From a bacterium (GTDB lineage Bacteria; Krumholzibacteriota; Krumholzibacteriia; LZORAL124-64-63), in contig JADJCK010000006.1 of NCBI GenBank assembly GCA_016703265.1, positions 62,001-126,000 on the forward strand: 64,000 bases of DNA, written 5' to 3'. A program made the translations under genes and the position numbers. The notes beneath the pieces are model-generated. The model saw only the letters and a list, made by a program, of their open reading frames with translations, did not search any database and was not told where the DNA came from. Below are positions 1-11,441 of the stretch, one piece after another (position 1 is the first letter of the stretch; each line of letters opens with the position of its first letter).

Positions 1-1737
1 ACTGCACCAGGTAGAAGTCCTTGCCGTCGTGGGCGAACTCGATGTCTCCACCGGCGACTGCAGGTACATCTCCAGCGTCTTGAGAAGGGCCTGCACGCGC
101 GGCATGAAGTCGGTGCCGTCCAGCAGCCCGCGCATGTCGGCCACAAGGTCTTCCTTCGTGGGATCCATCATCATCTTCTGCACCTGCTGCAGGTGGCCGC
201 CCCGCAGCACGGAGAAGACGCGGTCGACCAGCGGATACTCGTCGCCGAACTCCTTCAGCAGCGCATCCAGGTCGACGGTCTCGAACTCGGCGGTCTCAAG
301 TTGATGACGTCGGCGCGGCGCGGGCTGTAGCGCAACGTCTCCTGCAGCGTGGCGTGCGCCCGCAGCCCCCTCTGGCCGGGCACGGCCAGCACCGGGAAGT
401 CATCACCCACGCGGTCGACGGCGCGCGTGCCCCGCCCGGGGACCAGGCGGACCAGGCCGTCCTCGCGCCGGATGCGCGGCGACCAGCGGAACTCGTTCAG
501 GCTGAAGGCGACCCCGGCGAACGCGGGAGCCAGTAGCGCCCGACCCTGGTGCCGACAACCTCCTGGATGAGGATGCCCATTTCCTCGACGAATTCCTGCA
601 GGCCGCGCTCGGCGCCGGTACTCGATCAGGTCGGGCCCGAGGATCGAGGCCCACACCTCGGCCACCGCATCCTGGAGCGCCGAGAGGCGTTCCTCGCGGG
701 TGCCGCAGTTGGGCAGGAAGAGGCTCTTGTACTTGCCGGAGAAGGCCGTCCCGAAGCGGTCCTCGAGCAGGCTCGAGCTGCGGATGATCAGCGGCACGTC
801 GCCGAAGTAGTCCAGGGCCCGCGCCAGCCCCTCCACGAGTTCCGGCGGGAACGGGCTGTTCATGAACAGCTGCACCATGTTCGGATATTCGCGCCGGACC
901 TGGCTGATGTCCTTGTACTTCTGGTCCATGACATCGTCGAGGTCGTTCAGCCGGATGAAATCCATGATGACGTCCGAGACGACATGCCAGGTGCGGGGAG
1001 TCTTGATGTCGCCGACGCCGAGTTCACGGGCTTCCGGCTGCTCGAGGATCCAGCCGGCGAGCAACAGGCCCGAGGCCTTGCCGCCCAGCTTGCCGTAGCA
1101 GCCGCGCGTCATGATGACGCGATCGAGCAGATCGTGGAAGTCGGTGATCCGCGCCACACTTCTTGGCCACGTTGATGTAGTCGAGCTGTTCGGTGAGGAA
1201 GCGCTGGATCAGCGACACGCGCAGGCTCTTGAGCGTGCTCGGCGCCAGGCCGCTGCGCCCGCGCAGGACGTCGTTGTAGCGCCTGATGGCTTCGGCGATC
1301 TCCGGCATCGTGCTGCGCGGATCGGCCACGACCGTACCGAAGAAGCTGGCTTCGTCCTCCTTGAGCCAGCGCTGCAGCCGCTCGGAGATCTCCTCGTCCG
1401 GGATGTACCGTGCCGCCAGTTCGAACGGCGCACCGGTCATCAGCGGGGAATGCTCAAGGGGCACGCGTGCCCCCGGCTTCTTGCTCAGGCCGTGTTGCCC
1501 GCTTCCGGCGGGGCGCCCCTCGCGCCGGGCCGGGCCGGCCGGGCCGGCATCCACCTCGGCCAGCATGACCTGCGCCTCGCTCAGGCCGATCGAGCAGAGG
1601 TGGTTGAGCATCTTCCTGGAAACGCGAACGAACTGCCGGCCGCGACCCTGGCGGATCACTTCCAGCAGTTCGCGCCACGGCACGGCCGCGAACGCGCGGC
1701 GGGAGTCATCAGGCTGCCCGCCGCGCGCCTTGTCCAT
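1..1737 (-). CDS. PEP/pyruvate-binding (PPDK N-terminal-like) protein, frameshifted, C-terminus off the left edge
   Basis: The product resembles the ATP/PEP-binding domain of pyruvate phosphate dikinase and PEP synthase. The best motifs are YGKLGGKASGL (nucleotide loop) and IIRSSSLLED. A roughly 190-residue N-terminal segment of unknown role precedes it. The reading frame is broken four times by single bases: an extra base near 1158 (INVAKK to VARITDF), an extra base near 611, a missing base near 528 and a missing base near 300. Conserved protein continues on both sides of each break. The ATG at 1737 follows the gdhA stop by one base, so the two are probably co-translated. The swivelling-His and C-terminal PEP-synthase domains are not seen in this window. 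The catalytic role is unknown. It could be a decaying gene, but clustered sequencing errors are more likely. Confidence 0.75.
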
Positions 1738-1738
1738 G

Positions 1739-3025
<1,287 letters not shown>

Positions 3026-3121
3026 CCTAGTCACCCCGTGTTGAAGCCTGGGCGCATCAGGCCGCGCCCTGTGCCGTAATGCCGGAAAAATCGCGGTCGG
3101 CGGCGGCGCAAGCAAGGAGAA

Positions 3122-6100
3122 TCAGGCGCCTTCGGGCGTCCATCCCGGTCCTGATTCCCCGGGCCCGCCCCCGCCCTCCCCGGCATCCGGGCGCAGCACG
3201 ATACCCCGGCGCGAGCGCCCGTCGATCAACACCGTCAGCGGCGCGGCCAGGCGCAGGTGCCGGGTGTAGCGCCCCTGTCCGGCCGCCGGCTGCCCGTCCA
3301 GCCAGTCCCAGTCCAGGCGCCCGCCGCCGGCGCCCTCGGCCACGGTCAGGTACCCCACCTGGAAGCAGGTCAGGTTCTGGAAGAAGTGCGAGCCCTGGCT
3401 GGGCGTCACCATGAACCCGTCGAGTCCGGCCTCGACGATCACGCGCGCCCCGGAGATCTCGTCCCAGCGCACCGGGATCCCGAGCCAGCGGTCCGACGAG
3501 CCCCAGCGCCCCGGTCCCACCAGCAGGTACGGGCGTCCCTCCGCCACCAGTTGCCGGTTGAACCCCGCGATCTCGCCGGCCACCTCCAGGGTGTGGGCGC
3601 GGTCGAACCCGGCCCGCGGCACGTAGAGGATGTCGCGGATGTCGGCCGAACGGCCGTTGCCAAGAGCGGTGGTCGTGGCGACCAGCGCATCCGGCGCCGC
3701 CAGCAGGGCCGGCGGCACCGCAGGCGCTTCCAGGCCGGCCGCCAGCGGGCGGATCTGCAGGAATCCGAACTGGTGCGGCACGTCCTGCCCGTCGCCCAGG
3801 ACCACCGCGAACTCGATCTCGACCTCCGCGCTCATCGTGCGCCGGCCGAGGTCCAGGAGCAGGGTCATGATCTCGGCCAGCGGAAAGGTCTTGGCCTTGA
3901 GCACGCCGGCGAACGACACCAGGCGATCGCCCTCGCGGTCCAGTCCGTCGTAGATCATGTTCTCGGCCGGCACATGCACCGAGCCCACGGGCGCCAGCGT
4001 GCCGTGCTCCTCGGCCGTCGCCAGGTCCAGCAGCGCCAGGTTGAAATCGTCGCGGGGCCCGGGGTACTGCTCGGGGCGGCTGACATCCACGGCGAAGAAC
4101 TCGCGCTGGCTCTCGCGCAACCAGTCGTTCAGGGTGCCGAACTGCGGCAGCGCCAGCGGCCGCGCCGGGCAGAAACGCAGGGCGTTGCCGCCGCCGACGA
4201 CGGTGCGCCCCAGGCCCAGCGCCACGGTCACCACACCGTCCTCGGGCTTCAGGTCGCCGGCAGGGTAATAGTTGGCCGAGAGCCCCACGCCCGAGAAGTG
4301 CGGGTAGTCGTAGTGGTCGTGCCGGCGTCCCACCACCTGCTGCACGATCACCGCCATCTTCTCTTCCTCGATCCGGTTGGCCGTGGCGTCGACATAGCTC
4401 TTGGCCGCGCGCGTATAGGTCGAGGCGTAGACCAGCTTGATGGCGTCGCAGAGCTGGTCCAGGCGCACCTTCAGGTCGGGGTGGTTGTTGGCCAGCATGT
4501 AGGTGGCATAGACTCCGGCAAACGGCTGGAACTGGCTGTCCTCCAGAAGCGAACTCGAGCGCACGGCCAGCGGGTAGCGCACCTGGTCGAGAAAGGCCTC
4601 CAGGTCGCCGTAGATCTCCGACGGCAGCTTGTGCGCCAGGCAGGCCTCGATGATCTGCGCATCGTCCCAGTCCGAAAGCACGTCGTCGCGCAGCTTCCCC
4701 TGGTCGAAGAACGCGTCGAAGACGTCGGTGCCGATGACGGCGGTGGTCGGCACGCGGATGATGGTGCCGGGGAACCGGTCATGGATGCCGTACCCGTGCA
4801 GGATCGAATTGACGAACGCCAGTCCCCGGCCCTTGCCGCCGAGCGAACCGCCGCCGATGCGCACGAAGGCGCTGAGGGTGTCGAAATGCCGGCGCGAGAA
4901 ATCAGCCACCACGCCGCGCTGGCTCTCGCTGCGGAAGCGCGTAATCGTCTGCACGAGGAACTCGCGCAGCTCCTCCACGTGGTCGAACTCGGTCACCTTG
5001 CGAGGCCGGATGGCCGCCGCCAGCTGGAACTCGGTGCGCGCCCGCAGCCAGTTCGAGAAATGGTCGTGCGACGCATGGTGCTGCACCGAGGCCGCCGGCA
5101 CGGTCCGCAGCTGCCAGACCATGGTCTTGAGGTCGGCGGCGCGGCCGACCTCGGTCCCGTCCGGCAGGCGGAACACGAACTCGCCGAACCCGAAGTTGTC
5201 GAGCATGAAGCGCCGCAGCTCCTGCAGCAGCGTGCGCGACCGCTTGCGGATGAACCCGGCCCCCACCTGGTGGGCAACCTCAGCCAGGTCGCCGTTGGTC
5301 GACTGCAGCACCGCCGGCGTGTGGGGATCCACGTACTTGACCCGGCGGATGAACTCCACCCCCGCGTCGTCGCGGGCCACGCCCTGCCAGGGAAAGCGAC
5401 CGTCGACGATCACGCCCCAGCAGCGAGTCCTTGTAGCTGGAGTAGAGCTCCCAGGCCTCCTCGAACGTGCACGCGAGCAGGATCTTGGGCCGCGCCCGCA
5501 GCCGAAGCAGCCGGTGGCTGAGGTTGATGCCCTCGGCCATCAGCGACTGCGTCTGTTCCAGCACCTCGTTGTACAGGAGGGGCAGGTACGATGAATAGAA
5601 GCGGACCGAGTCCTCCACGAGCAGGATGCACCGCACGTCACCGTACCGCGTGTCGTGGGCCACATTCCGCTCGTCCTCGCAGCACTTGACGATCGCCAGC
5701 AGCAGGCGCACATCGCCGTTCCACAGGAAATAGCGGTCGATGCAGCCCTGGCTGTCCGACTCCTGCAGGTGCTGCAGCTCGCGCGGGCTGAACGCCAGCG
5801 TGTAGATGGGTACCTCCGCCGTCCGGCTGCGGATGCGGCGGGCCAGTTCGGCAGCCGACATGTCGCCCAGGCGGGTCATCGTCACCACGAGGTCGTAGCG
5901 GTGGGCCTCGAGCAGCTTGACGGCCTCGTCGCCGCTGGCCGCGCGGGCCACGTGGGGCGGGTAGCTGAGGTTCAGCTCGCGGTACTCGCTCAGCAGCAGT
6001 TCGGTGAGCCGCCCGCCCTCTTCGAGCGTATAGGCGTCATACTGCGACGCGACCAGGAGGATCTCCTGGACGCGGTAGGGCATCAGGTGCCCGAAGCCCC

Positions 6101-6149
6101 GGAATTCGTGCGCGGGACCCCCGGCGCTGCTTTTCGGTTCGGTTCGCAT
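3122..6149 (-). CDS. Tandem receiver-like plus PEP/pyruvate-binding domain protein (one frameshift)
   Basis: After correcting one extra base in the CCCC run at 5415-5418 this is a protein of about 1,009 residues. The N-terminal 250 residues contain two receiver-like folds. The first (QEILLVASQYDAYTLEEGG) has TMTRLGDM where a phosphoacceptor Asp is expected. The second begins CILLVEDSVRFY and has VIVDGRFP at the usual phosphorylation position, immediately after the frame break. The rest is a PPDK N-terminal-type domain, with GGGSLGGKGRGL, LAVRSSSLLEDSQF and a C-terminal LVGPGRWGSSDRWLG motif. No His-swivel domain is present, so ordinary PEP synthase activity is not expected. It may be a phosphorylation-gated ATP-binding regulator; the function is unproven. 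It lies 97 bases upstream of gdhA. Confidence 0.8.
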
Positions 6150-6205
6150 GGCGCATACCCTACCCGATCAAGGCCTCCCCCGCCAACCGGCTTCCGCCGG
6201 CACCC

Positions 6206-6247
6206 TGAAAAGCGGCGGGCCCGGGAAGCAGCCTCCCGGGCCCGCCG
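6206..6247 (-). terminator. Rho-independent terminator of the lysine-degradation operon
   Basis: A perfect 14-bp stem (CGGCGGGCCCGGGA at 6213-6226 and its complement at 6234-6247) with a 7-nt loop is followed on the minus strand by CTTTTC. It lies 26-67 bases after the aldehyde dehydrogenase stop and before the receiver/PEP-binding gene, separating the two units. Confidence 0.8.
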
Positions 6248-6272
6248 TGTCGCTGGAGACCTTCCCACCCTC

Positions 6273-7823
6273 CTAGGGGTGGAACTCCACGCCCTGGGCC
6301 AGGTGGATCTCGCCGCCCCAGTTGATCGTGTTGGTCTGCCGCCGCATGTAGGTCTTCCAGCAGTCCGAACCGCTCTCGCGCCCGCCGCCGGTCTCCTTCT
6401 CGCCGCCGAAGGCGCCGCCGATCTCGGCGCCGCTGGTGCCGATGTTCACGTTCGCGATGCCGCAGTCGCTGCCCTCGGCGCTGAGGAACCTCTCCGCCTC
6501 GGCCAGGCTGTCGGTGTAGATCGAGCTGCTGAGGCCCTGCGGCACGCCGTTGTGCATGGCAATGGCGTCGGTCAGCTTGCGGTACTTCATCACGTAGACG
6601 ATCGGCGCGAAGGTCTCGGTCTGCACGATCTCGGCCTCGTTCTTCAGCTCGATGATCGTCGGCTGCACGAAGGTCGGCACGCCGAACGGCTTGAGCACCT
6701 TTCCGCCGTAGAGGACCTTCCCGCCCTGCTTCTTCGCGGCCTCGATCGCCTTCTCGAAGTCGGCAACCGCGCCTTCGTCGATCATCGGCCCCATCAGGGT
6801 CGCCGGATCGAGCGGATCGCCGATGCGCACGCGCTTGTAGTTGGCGATCAGCTTCTGCAGGAAGGCGTCGTACACCTTCTCCTGGATGATCAGCCGGCGC
6901 GTGCTGGTGCAGCGCTGCCCGGCGGTGCCCACGGCGCCGAAGAACGCACTGGCCAGTGCGCAGGTCAGGTCGGCCTTCTCGGAGATGATGATGGCGTTGT
7001 TGCCGCCCAGCTCGAGGATGCTGCGGCCGAGGCGCTCGCCGATGATCCCGCCGATGCGCCGCCCCATCTTCGTCGAGCCCGTGAAGCTGATCAGCGGCAG
7101 GTCGTGGTCCTTGATCATGATCTCGCCCACGGTCGATCCCTTGCCGATCACGACGCAGGTCAGTCCCGCCGGCAGGCCGTTGGCCTGGAACACCTCGTTC
7201 GCGATGTTCTGGCAGGCGATCGCGCACAGCGGGGTCTTGCTCGAGGGCTTCCACAGCACGCTGTCGCCGCAGACCCAGGCCAGGGCCGAGTTCCAGGCCC
7301 ACACCGCCACCGGGAAGTTGAAGGCGCTGATCACGCCGACCACGCCCAGGGGATGCCATTGTTCCATCATGCGGTGGCGCGGGCGCTCGCTCTGCAGCGT
7401 GGGGCCGCTCAGCGTGCGGCTCAGCCCCACCGCGTAGTCGCAGATGTCGATCATCTCCTGCACTTCGCCGTGACCCTCGGTCAGGATCTTGCCCATTTCC
7501 AGGCTGACCAGCGCGCCGAGCATGTCCTTCTTCGCGCGCAGCGCATCGCCGAACTGACGGATGATCTCGCCGCGACGGGGAGCCGGCAGCATGCGCCAGG
7601 TGACGAACGCTTCCCTGGCAGCCTTCATGACGCGCTCGTAGTCGGCCGGGTCGGCCTGCTCGATGCGCGACAGCACTTCGCCCGTGGTCGGGTTCTGCGA
7701 CACCAGGAAGTCGCCGCTGCCGGCGAACCACTCGCCGCCGCAGTTGGCGCCCTTCATGCGCGCCGAGAGGCCGAGGGCCTTGAAGATGCGGTTCTTGTTC
7801 AGGGTCGGTTCCGTCTTGGCCAT
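6273..7823 (-). CDS. ALDH7-family aminoadipate semialdehyde dehydrogenase
   Basis: Oxidises 2-aminoadipate 6-semialdehyde (in equilibrium with piperideine-6-carboxylate) to 2-aminoadipate, the third step of saccharopine-type lysine breakdown. The 516-residue protein has the ALDH catalytic motifs ELGGNNA (general-base Glu) and GQRCTSTRR (nucleophilic Cys). The C-terminal signature KETGGGRESGSDCWK followed by MRRQTNTINW is characteristic of the ALDH7/antiquitin family. The ATG at 7823 follows a G-rich ribosome-binding stretch. It is the last gene of a unit with saccharopine dehydrogenase 52 bases upstream and a strong terminator behind it, and this context supports the substrate assignment. Confidence 0.92.
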   Translation of the reverse strand: MAKTEPTLNKNRIFKALGLSARMKGANCGGEWFAGSGDFLVSQNPTTGEVLSRIEQADPADYERVMKAAREAFVTWRMLPAPRRGEIIRQFGDALRAKKDMLGALVSLEMGKILTEGHGEVQEMIDICDYAVGLSRTLSGPTLQSERPRHRMMEQWHPLGVVGVISAFNFPVAVWAWNSALAWVCGDSVLWKPSSKTPLCAIACQNIANEVFQANGLPAGLTCVVIGKGSTVGEIMIKDHDLPLISFTGSTKMGRRIGGIIGERLGRSILELGGNNAIIISEKADLTCALASAFFGAVGTAGQRCTSTRRLIIQEKVYDAFLQKLIANYKRVRIGDPLDPATLMGPMIDEGAVADFEKAIEAAKKQGGKVLYGGKVLKPFGVPTFVQPTIIELKNEAEIVQTETFAPIVYVMKYRKLTDAIAMHNGVPQGLSSSIYTDSLAEAERFLSAEGSDCGIANVNIGTSGAEIGGAFGGEKETGGGRESGSDCWKTYMRRQTNTINWGGEIHLAQGVEFHP

Positions 7824-7875
7824 GTCCAGATTCCCCCTCGTTGGAGCACGGCCGCAGCACGCGGCCGTCAGCGGT

Positions 7876-9195
7876 TCAGCAGTCTTCCGTCTCTTCCAGG
7901 CATTCGATCCCCAGCGACTCCAGCTCGTGGAGCACCGGGTCGTAGATTTCCGGCACCACCGGACGCAGCACGCCCCGTACGCTGATGCTCCCTTCGAGCA
8001 CCAGGCGCGCGGCGACCGCCGCCGGCAGCGAAACCGTTCGCGCCATCGCCGAGTCGCCGTCCCGCTCCCCGCAGGCCACCAGGCGCGACGTGGTGCGACG
8101 GCCGGCGCCGGCCGCGGTCTTCCAGAGGAACTCGTGGAACATGACCACCATGTCGCGCTCGCCCGGGCGGTAGCAGAGCTTCTCGAGCATCGCGTCCCCG
8201 AGCACGTCCAGCGGCGAACGCGGACCGGCCGGCAGCGGCGTCTCGTCGCCCAGCCCGAGCCAGGCCAGGTTCGCCGCCGGCAGGCACCCGTCGGCCTGGC
8301 CGAGCTTCGCCGTCGCCGCCGCGCGGACGTCGGCGCCCGCCGCAGCGCCCAGCAGCGATCGCACATAGGCGCCACGGGTGGTCCCGCCATCGCGCGGCTG
8401 GTCGTCGAGCAGGCCGAGCCGGCCGAACGCGTGCAGCGTGTCGCACCAGCCGATATTGCGCAGCGTGCCGCGGAACAGCGTCTCGATATCGGCCGGCAAG
8501 CCGTAGGCCTCGCGGTACACCAGCGAGTCGCGGTTGGGATAGGCCTCGAAGTCGCCGGCGCCGGACACGTGCAGCAGGTGCATGTCGCGGAACAGGCGGT
8601 CCGGCGGCACGGCCACGTCGCGGCCCTCGCGGCGGTAGCGGGCCGCATTGCGGCAGGCCATCAGGACGCCGCGCGGCGCCCACGAGAACTTGTAGCCCAG
8701 CGGATTGTCGTTGGCGTCGGGCGCGGGCAGGCCGCCGCAATAGGAGCGGAACGATCCGAGATGGCCGCCCTCGGCGGCGACCGCGTGGATAACCCGCATG
8801 GCCGACATGTGGTCGATGCCCGGGTCCAGGCCCAGTTCGTTCAGGAAGGTCAGTCCCTGCGCGCGCGCGGCGCCGTCCAGCTCCTGCATCGCGGGCGCCA
8901 CATAGGACGCCGTGACCAGGTGCCGGCCGTGACGCAGGCAATGCCCGGCCACCTTCGGGTGGAAGGCGTACGGCACCAGGCTCACCACGAGGTCGTGTGC
9001 GCCCACGAGCGCCGACAGCCCCGCATCGTCGGCCAGGTCGAAGGCGCGCGCCTCGCCCGCCTGATGGCCGCCGACCAGGCGCTCGGCTTCAGCTGCCTCG
9101 AGGCTGGTGACAGTGACGCGCGCGCCGGCCTCCAGCAGGTAGCGCACCAGCGGGCCGGCCACCATGCCGGCGCCCAGGACGAGGATCTTCGCCAT
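7876..9195 (-). CDS. Saccharopine dehydrogenase, L-glutamate-forming
   Basis: Splits saccharopine into glutamate and aminoadipate semialdehyde using NAD(P). The 439-residue protein starts with a Rossmann fingerprint, ILVLGAGMVAGPLVRYL. It carries the family stretches SLVPYAFHPKVAGHCL, LGLDPGIDHMSAM and SYCGGLPAPDANDNPLGYKF, matching the C-terminal half of animal and plant bifunctional AASS and yeast Lys9. The ATG at 9195 has GAAAGGT nine bases upstream. It lies 54 bases downstream of the lysine-ketoglutarate reductase gene and 52 bases upstream of the ALDH7 gene, so the three enzymes of the pathway are encoded in reaction order. Confidence 0.93.
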   Translation of the reverse strand: MAKILVLGAGMVAGPLVRYLLEAGARVTVTSLEAAEAERLVGGHQAGEARAFDLADDAGLSALVGAHDLVVSLVPYAFHPKVAGHCLRHGRHLVTASYVAPAMQELDGAARAQGLTFLNELGLDPGIDHMSAMRVIHAVAAEGGHLGSFRSYCGGLPAPDANDNPLGYKFSWAPRGVLMACRNAARYRREGRDVAVPPDRLFRDMHLLHVSGAGDFEAYPNRDSLVYREAYGLPADIETLFRGTLRNIGWCDTLHAFGRLGLLDDQPRDGGTTRGAYVRSLLGAAAGADVRAAATAKLGQADGCLPAANLAWLGLGDETPLPAGPRSPLDVLGDAMLEKLCYRPGERDMVVMFHEFLWKTAAGAGRRTTSRLVACGERDGDSAMARTVSLPAAVAARLVLEGSISVRGVLRPVVPEIYDPVLHELESLGIECLEETEDC

Positions 9196-9249
9196 CGCTC
9201 ACGACCTTTCCGCACCGCCGGGCCCGTGGCCGGGCGGCGCCGCCGCGGC

Positions 9250-10575
9250 TCAGCGCCGGCTGCGGTCCAGGTATTCCTGCAGGTAACGGTAATCCGGGGC
9301 CAGCGCACCCCGGTGCGCGATCACGGCCTTCTTCAGGTGCGGCGGCAGCAACAGGCTCTCGAACCCCACCCGGAAATCGGCGCGGGCCAGGGCCGGGATC
9401 ATCTCGCTGAGCACGCGACTGAAGTACTCCGACGACTCGCGCGGCACCTCGCAGGGAAGGTTGTCCACGGCCATGATCGCCGGTCCGGGACCCTCCACAC
9501 CGGGCAGAATTTCGCCGCTGTCGGGGACGGCCACGTAGCAGGGTTCGTCGGGCATGGTCGGGCGCGTCGTCAACTCGATGGCGCCCTCGAGGTCGCAACT
9601 GATGTCGCCGACCACCTGCAGGCGCGGTTGCTTGCCGGGACCCCAGTTCGCGCGGGCCCACTTGCGCGTCAGCAGGCGGGGGTACGGCGTGTCCCAGTAG
9701 ATGGAATTGACGAGCACATCCAGGTGCGGCAGGTGGCGCTCGAAGACACCACGGTAGTTTTCCGGGCGCTGGTAGTAGTCCTGCAGCACGAAATGCGCTT
9801 CGGCCGAGCGCGGCTCGACCATGTGCTCCTCGCGGAACGTCACCAGGACCAGCGGTCCCATGGTCGCGCGATCCGCCGCGGCGGCGGCCGGCAGTTCCTC
9901 GACGCGGATCTCGCGGATCGGCAGGCAGGCCAGCATCTCGCGACAACCGGCCGCCACGTTGCCGTACCCGGCCATGCCGATGATGATCGGCGCGCCGTCG
10001 TCTTCGGCGGCCAGGCGCGCGCCGATGGCGCCCAGGTGCGCCTTCGTCGAGTCGAGGTTCTCGTAGGAGTGCGCGGGGCGGATCTCCTGCAGCGGCGTCG
10101 GGCGGCCCTGCGCGGCGAGGCGGCGGCCCAGCGCGGCCAGCGTTTCGACCATGCCCGCATAGCCGGCATGGAGGCTGAAGAAGATGAGGCGCCGGTTCTG
10201 CTCGTTCACGATGCGCTCGTAGTCGATGAGCGTGGCGCCGACGTCGAGGATCCGCTGCAACAGGGGCATGTTGTAGCGCTGCCCCTTCACCGTGTGCGAG
10301 AAGAAAAGGTACGCCGTGCGTGCCTGCAGCAGGTCGAGCGGCACTTCCTTGACCGCGACGACGATCCCCGCACGCGTCAGGTCCTCGCCCACCTCGGCGC
10401 CGGCGGCCACATACTCTTCATCGCCGTAGACCCGGATGGGCGACGGCTGCACGACGAAAGCCAGGTCGTGGCGCGCGCGCAGGGTCTCGATGTCACCGGG
10501 GATCAGGGGAACGCGGCGCTCCCATTTGTTCTTGTCTTCGCGACGGATGCCGATGGTCACGCCCACGAGAGTCAC
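9250..10575 (-). CDS. Lysine-2-oxoglutarate reductase (saccharopine-forming, AASS N-terminal type)
   Basis: Condenses lysine with 2-oxoglutarate to saccharopine. The 441-residue protein has the alanine-dehydrogenase/PNT-like N-terminus typical of the reductase half of AASS: IGIRREDKNKWERRVPL, YLFFSHTVKGQRYNMPLL, FFSLHAGYAGMVETL and IIGMAGYGNVAAG. It is the first gene of a minus-strand unit with saccharopine dehydrogenase and ALDH7. In animals and plants the first two activities are fused; here they are separate proteins. The start is uncertain: GTG codons at 10575, 10566 and 10560 are all in frame and none has a clear ribosome-binding site. Confidence 0.9.
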   Translation of the reverse strand: MTLVGVTIGIRREDKNKWERRVPLIPGDIETLRARHDLAFVVQPSPIRVYGDEEYVAAGAEVGEDLTRAGIVVAVKEVPLDLLQARTAYLFFSHTVKGQRYNMPLLQRILDVGATLIDYERIVNEQNRRLIFFSLHAGYAGMVETLAALGRRLAAQGRPTPLQEIRPAHSYENLDSTKAHLGAIGARLAAEDDGAPIIIGMAGYGNVAAGCREMLACLPIREIRVEELPAAAAADRATMGPLVLVTFREEHMVEPRSAEAHFVLQDYYQRPENYRGVFERHLPHLDVLVNSIYWDTPYPRLLTRKWARANWGPGKQPRLQVVGDISCDLEGAIELTTRPTMPDEPCYVAVPDSGEILPGVEGPGPAIMAVDNLPCEVPRESSEYFSRVLSEMIPALARADFRVGFESLLLPPHLKKAVIAHRGALAPDYRYLQEYLDRSRR

Positions 10576-10864
10576 CGCTTGGAAGGAAGCCCGCGAGGAA
10601 ACAGGTCAGGGCCGGGGAAGATCGCGCCGCCGACGTTTTCGACGCGGCGCATCCGGCTCGCGGGCAAAGCTAGAGGGCGGCCTGTGGCCCGTCAAGGAAC
10701 ACGCCCTGCCCCGTCGCAGGTGGAACGGTCACCGGCCCGGTTGCGCACAATTCGGGCGTGACACGCGCCCTGGTCCGGAATAGACTCCGCTTTCCGGAGG
10801 CGCCCCCCGCAGGGTTTTCGCAGCCATGGTCGCCACCGGTTTCGGCCACCGGGAAGGAGTCGCG

Positions 10865-11341
10865 ATGTCCGCCAACGCTCAAGTCATGGTGCTCAAGCAG
10901 TCACTGCAGTTCTTCAGCCGCACCTGCAGCGTGTTCCGCGAAGAGGACGCCCGCTACGCACCCACGCCGGGCCAGTTCTCGGTTGCCCAGCATGTGGCCC
11001 ACGTGGCGCAGACCATAGACTGGTTCGTCGAGGGTGCCTTCCGGCCCGCCGGCTTCGACCTGGACTTCGCCGCGCACCAGGCCGCCGTACGGCGCGTGGA
11101 GTCGCTGCCGGAAGCCTTCGCCTGGCTGGCCCGCTCCGTCGATGCAGCCGCGGCCGACCTGGCCGCCCGCAGCGATGCCGACATGGCAGCCCCGATCGCG
11201 GCCGGTCCGGTGATGGGCGGCCTGCCGCGCATCGCCATCGTCGGCGCGATGGCCGAGCACATGGCGCACCACCGCGGCGCGCTCTCGGTCTATGCCCGGC
11301 TGCTCGGCTACGCACCGCCGATGCCCTACGCCGACGCCTGA
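10865..11341 (+). CDS. DinB-like four-helix-bundle protein
   Basis: A 158-residue protein with the DinB/YfiT metal-site pattern: one His in the N-terminal helix (SVAQHVAHVAQ) and a C-terminal pair in EHMAHHRGALSVYARLLG. Family members bind a divalent metal and often act as thiol transferases or remain uncharacterised, so the substrate cannot be told from sequence. The ATG at 10865 is preferred over an upstream in-frame ATG because AAGGAG lies six bases before it. It is transcribed alone, divergent from the lysine operon, and followed by a hairpin shared with the convergent PepSY gene. Confidence 0.8.
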   Translation: MSANAQVMVLKQSLQFFSRTCSVFREEDARYAPTPGQFSVAQHVAHVAQTIDWFVEGAFRPAGFDLDFAAHQAAVRRVESLPEAFAWLARSVDAAAADLAARSDADMAAPIAAGPVMGGLPRIAIVGAMAEHMAHHRGALSVYARLLGYAPPMPYADA

Positions 11342-11380
11342 ACCGGAGCCGGTCCGGGGACACGGTGATGCAGCAACGAC

Positions 11381-11413
11381 AAGGGCCCCGTCCGCATCGC
11401 GTTCGGGGCCCTT
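11381..11413. terminator. Bidirectional hairpin terminator
   Basis: A 10-bp inverted repeat, AAGGGCCCCG (11381-11390) and CGGGGCCCTT (11404-11413), with a 13-nt loop lies between the convergent DinB-like and PepSY genes. There is no long T run, so strength is uncertain. Confidence 0.65.
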
Positions 11414-11441
11414 CGTCATGTCCTGCCGGCCGGGAAGCGGG

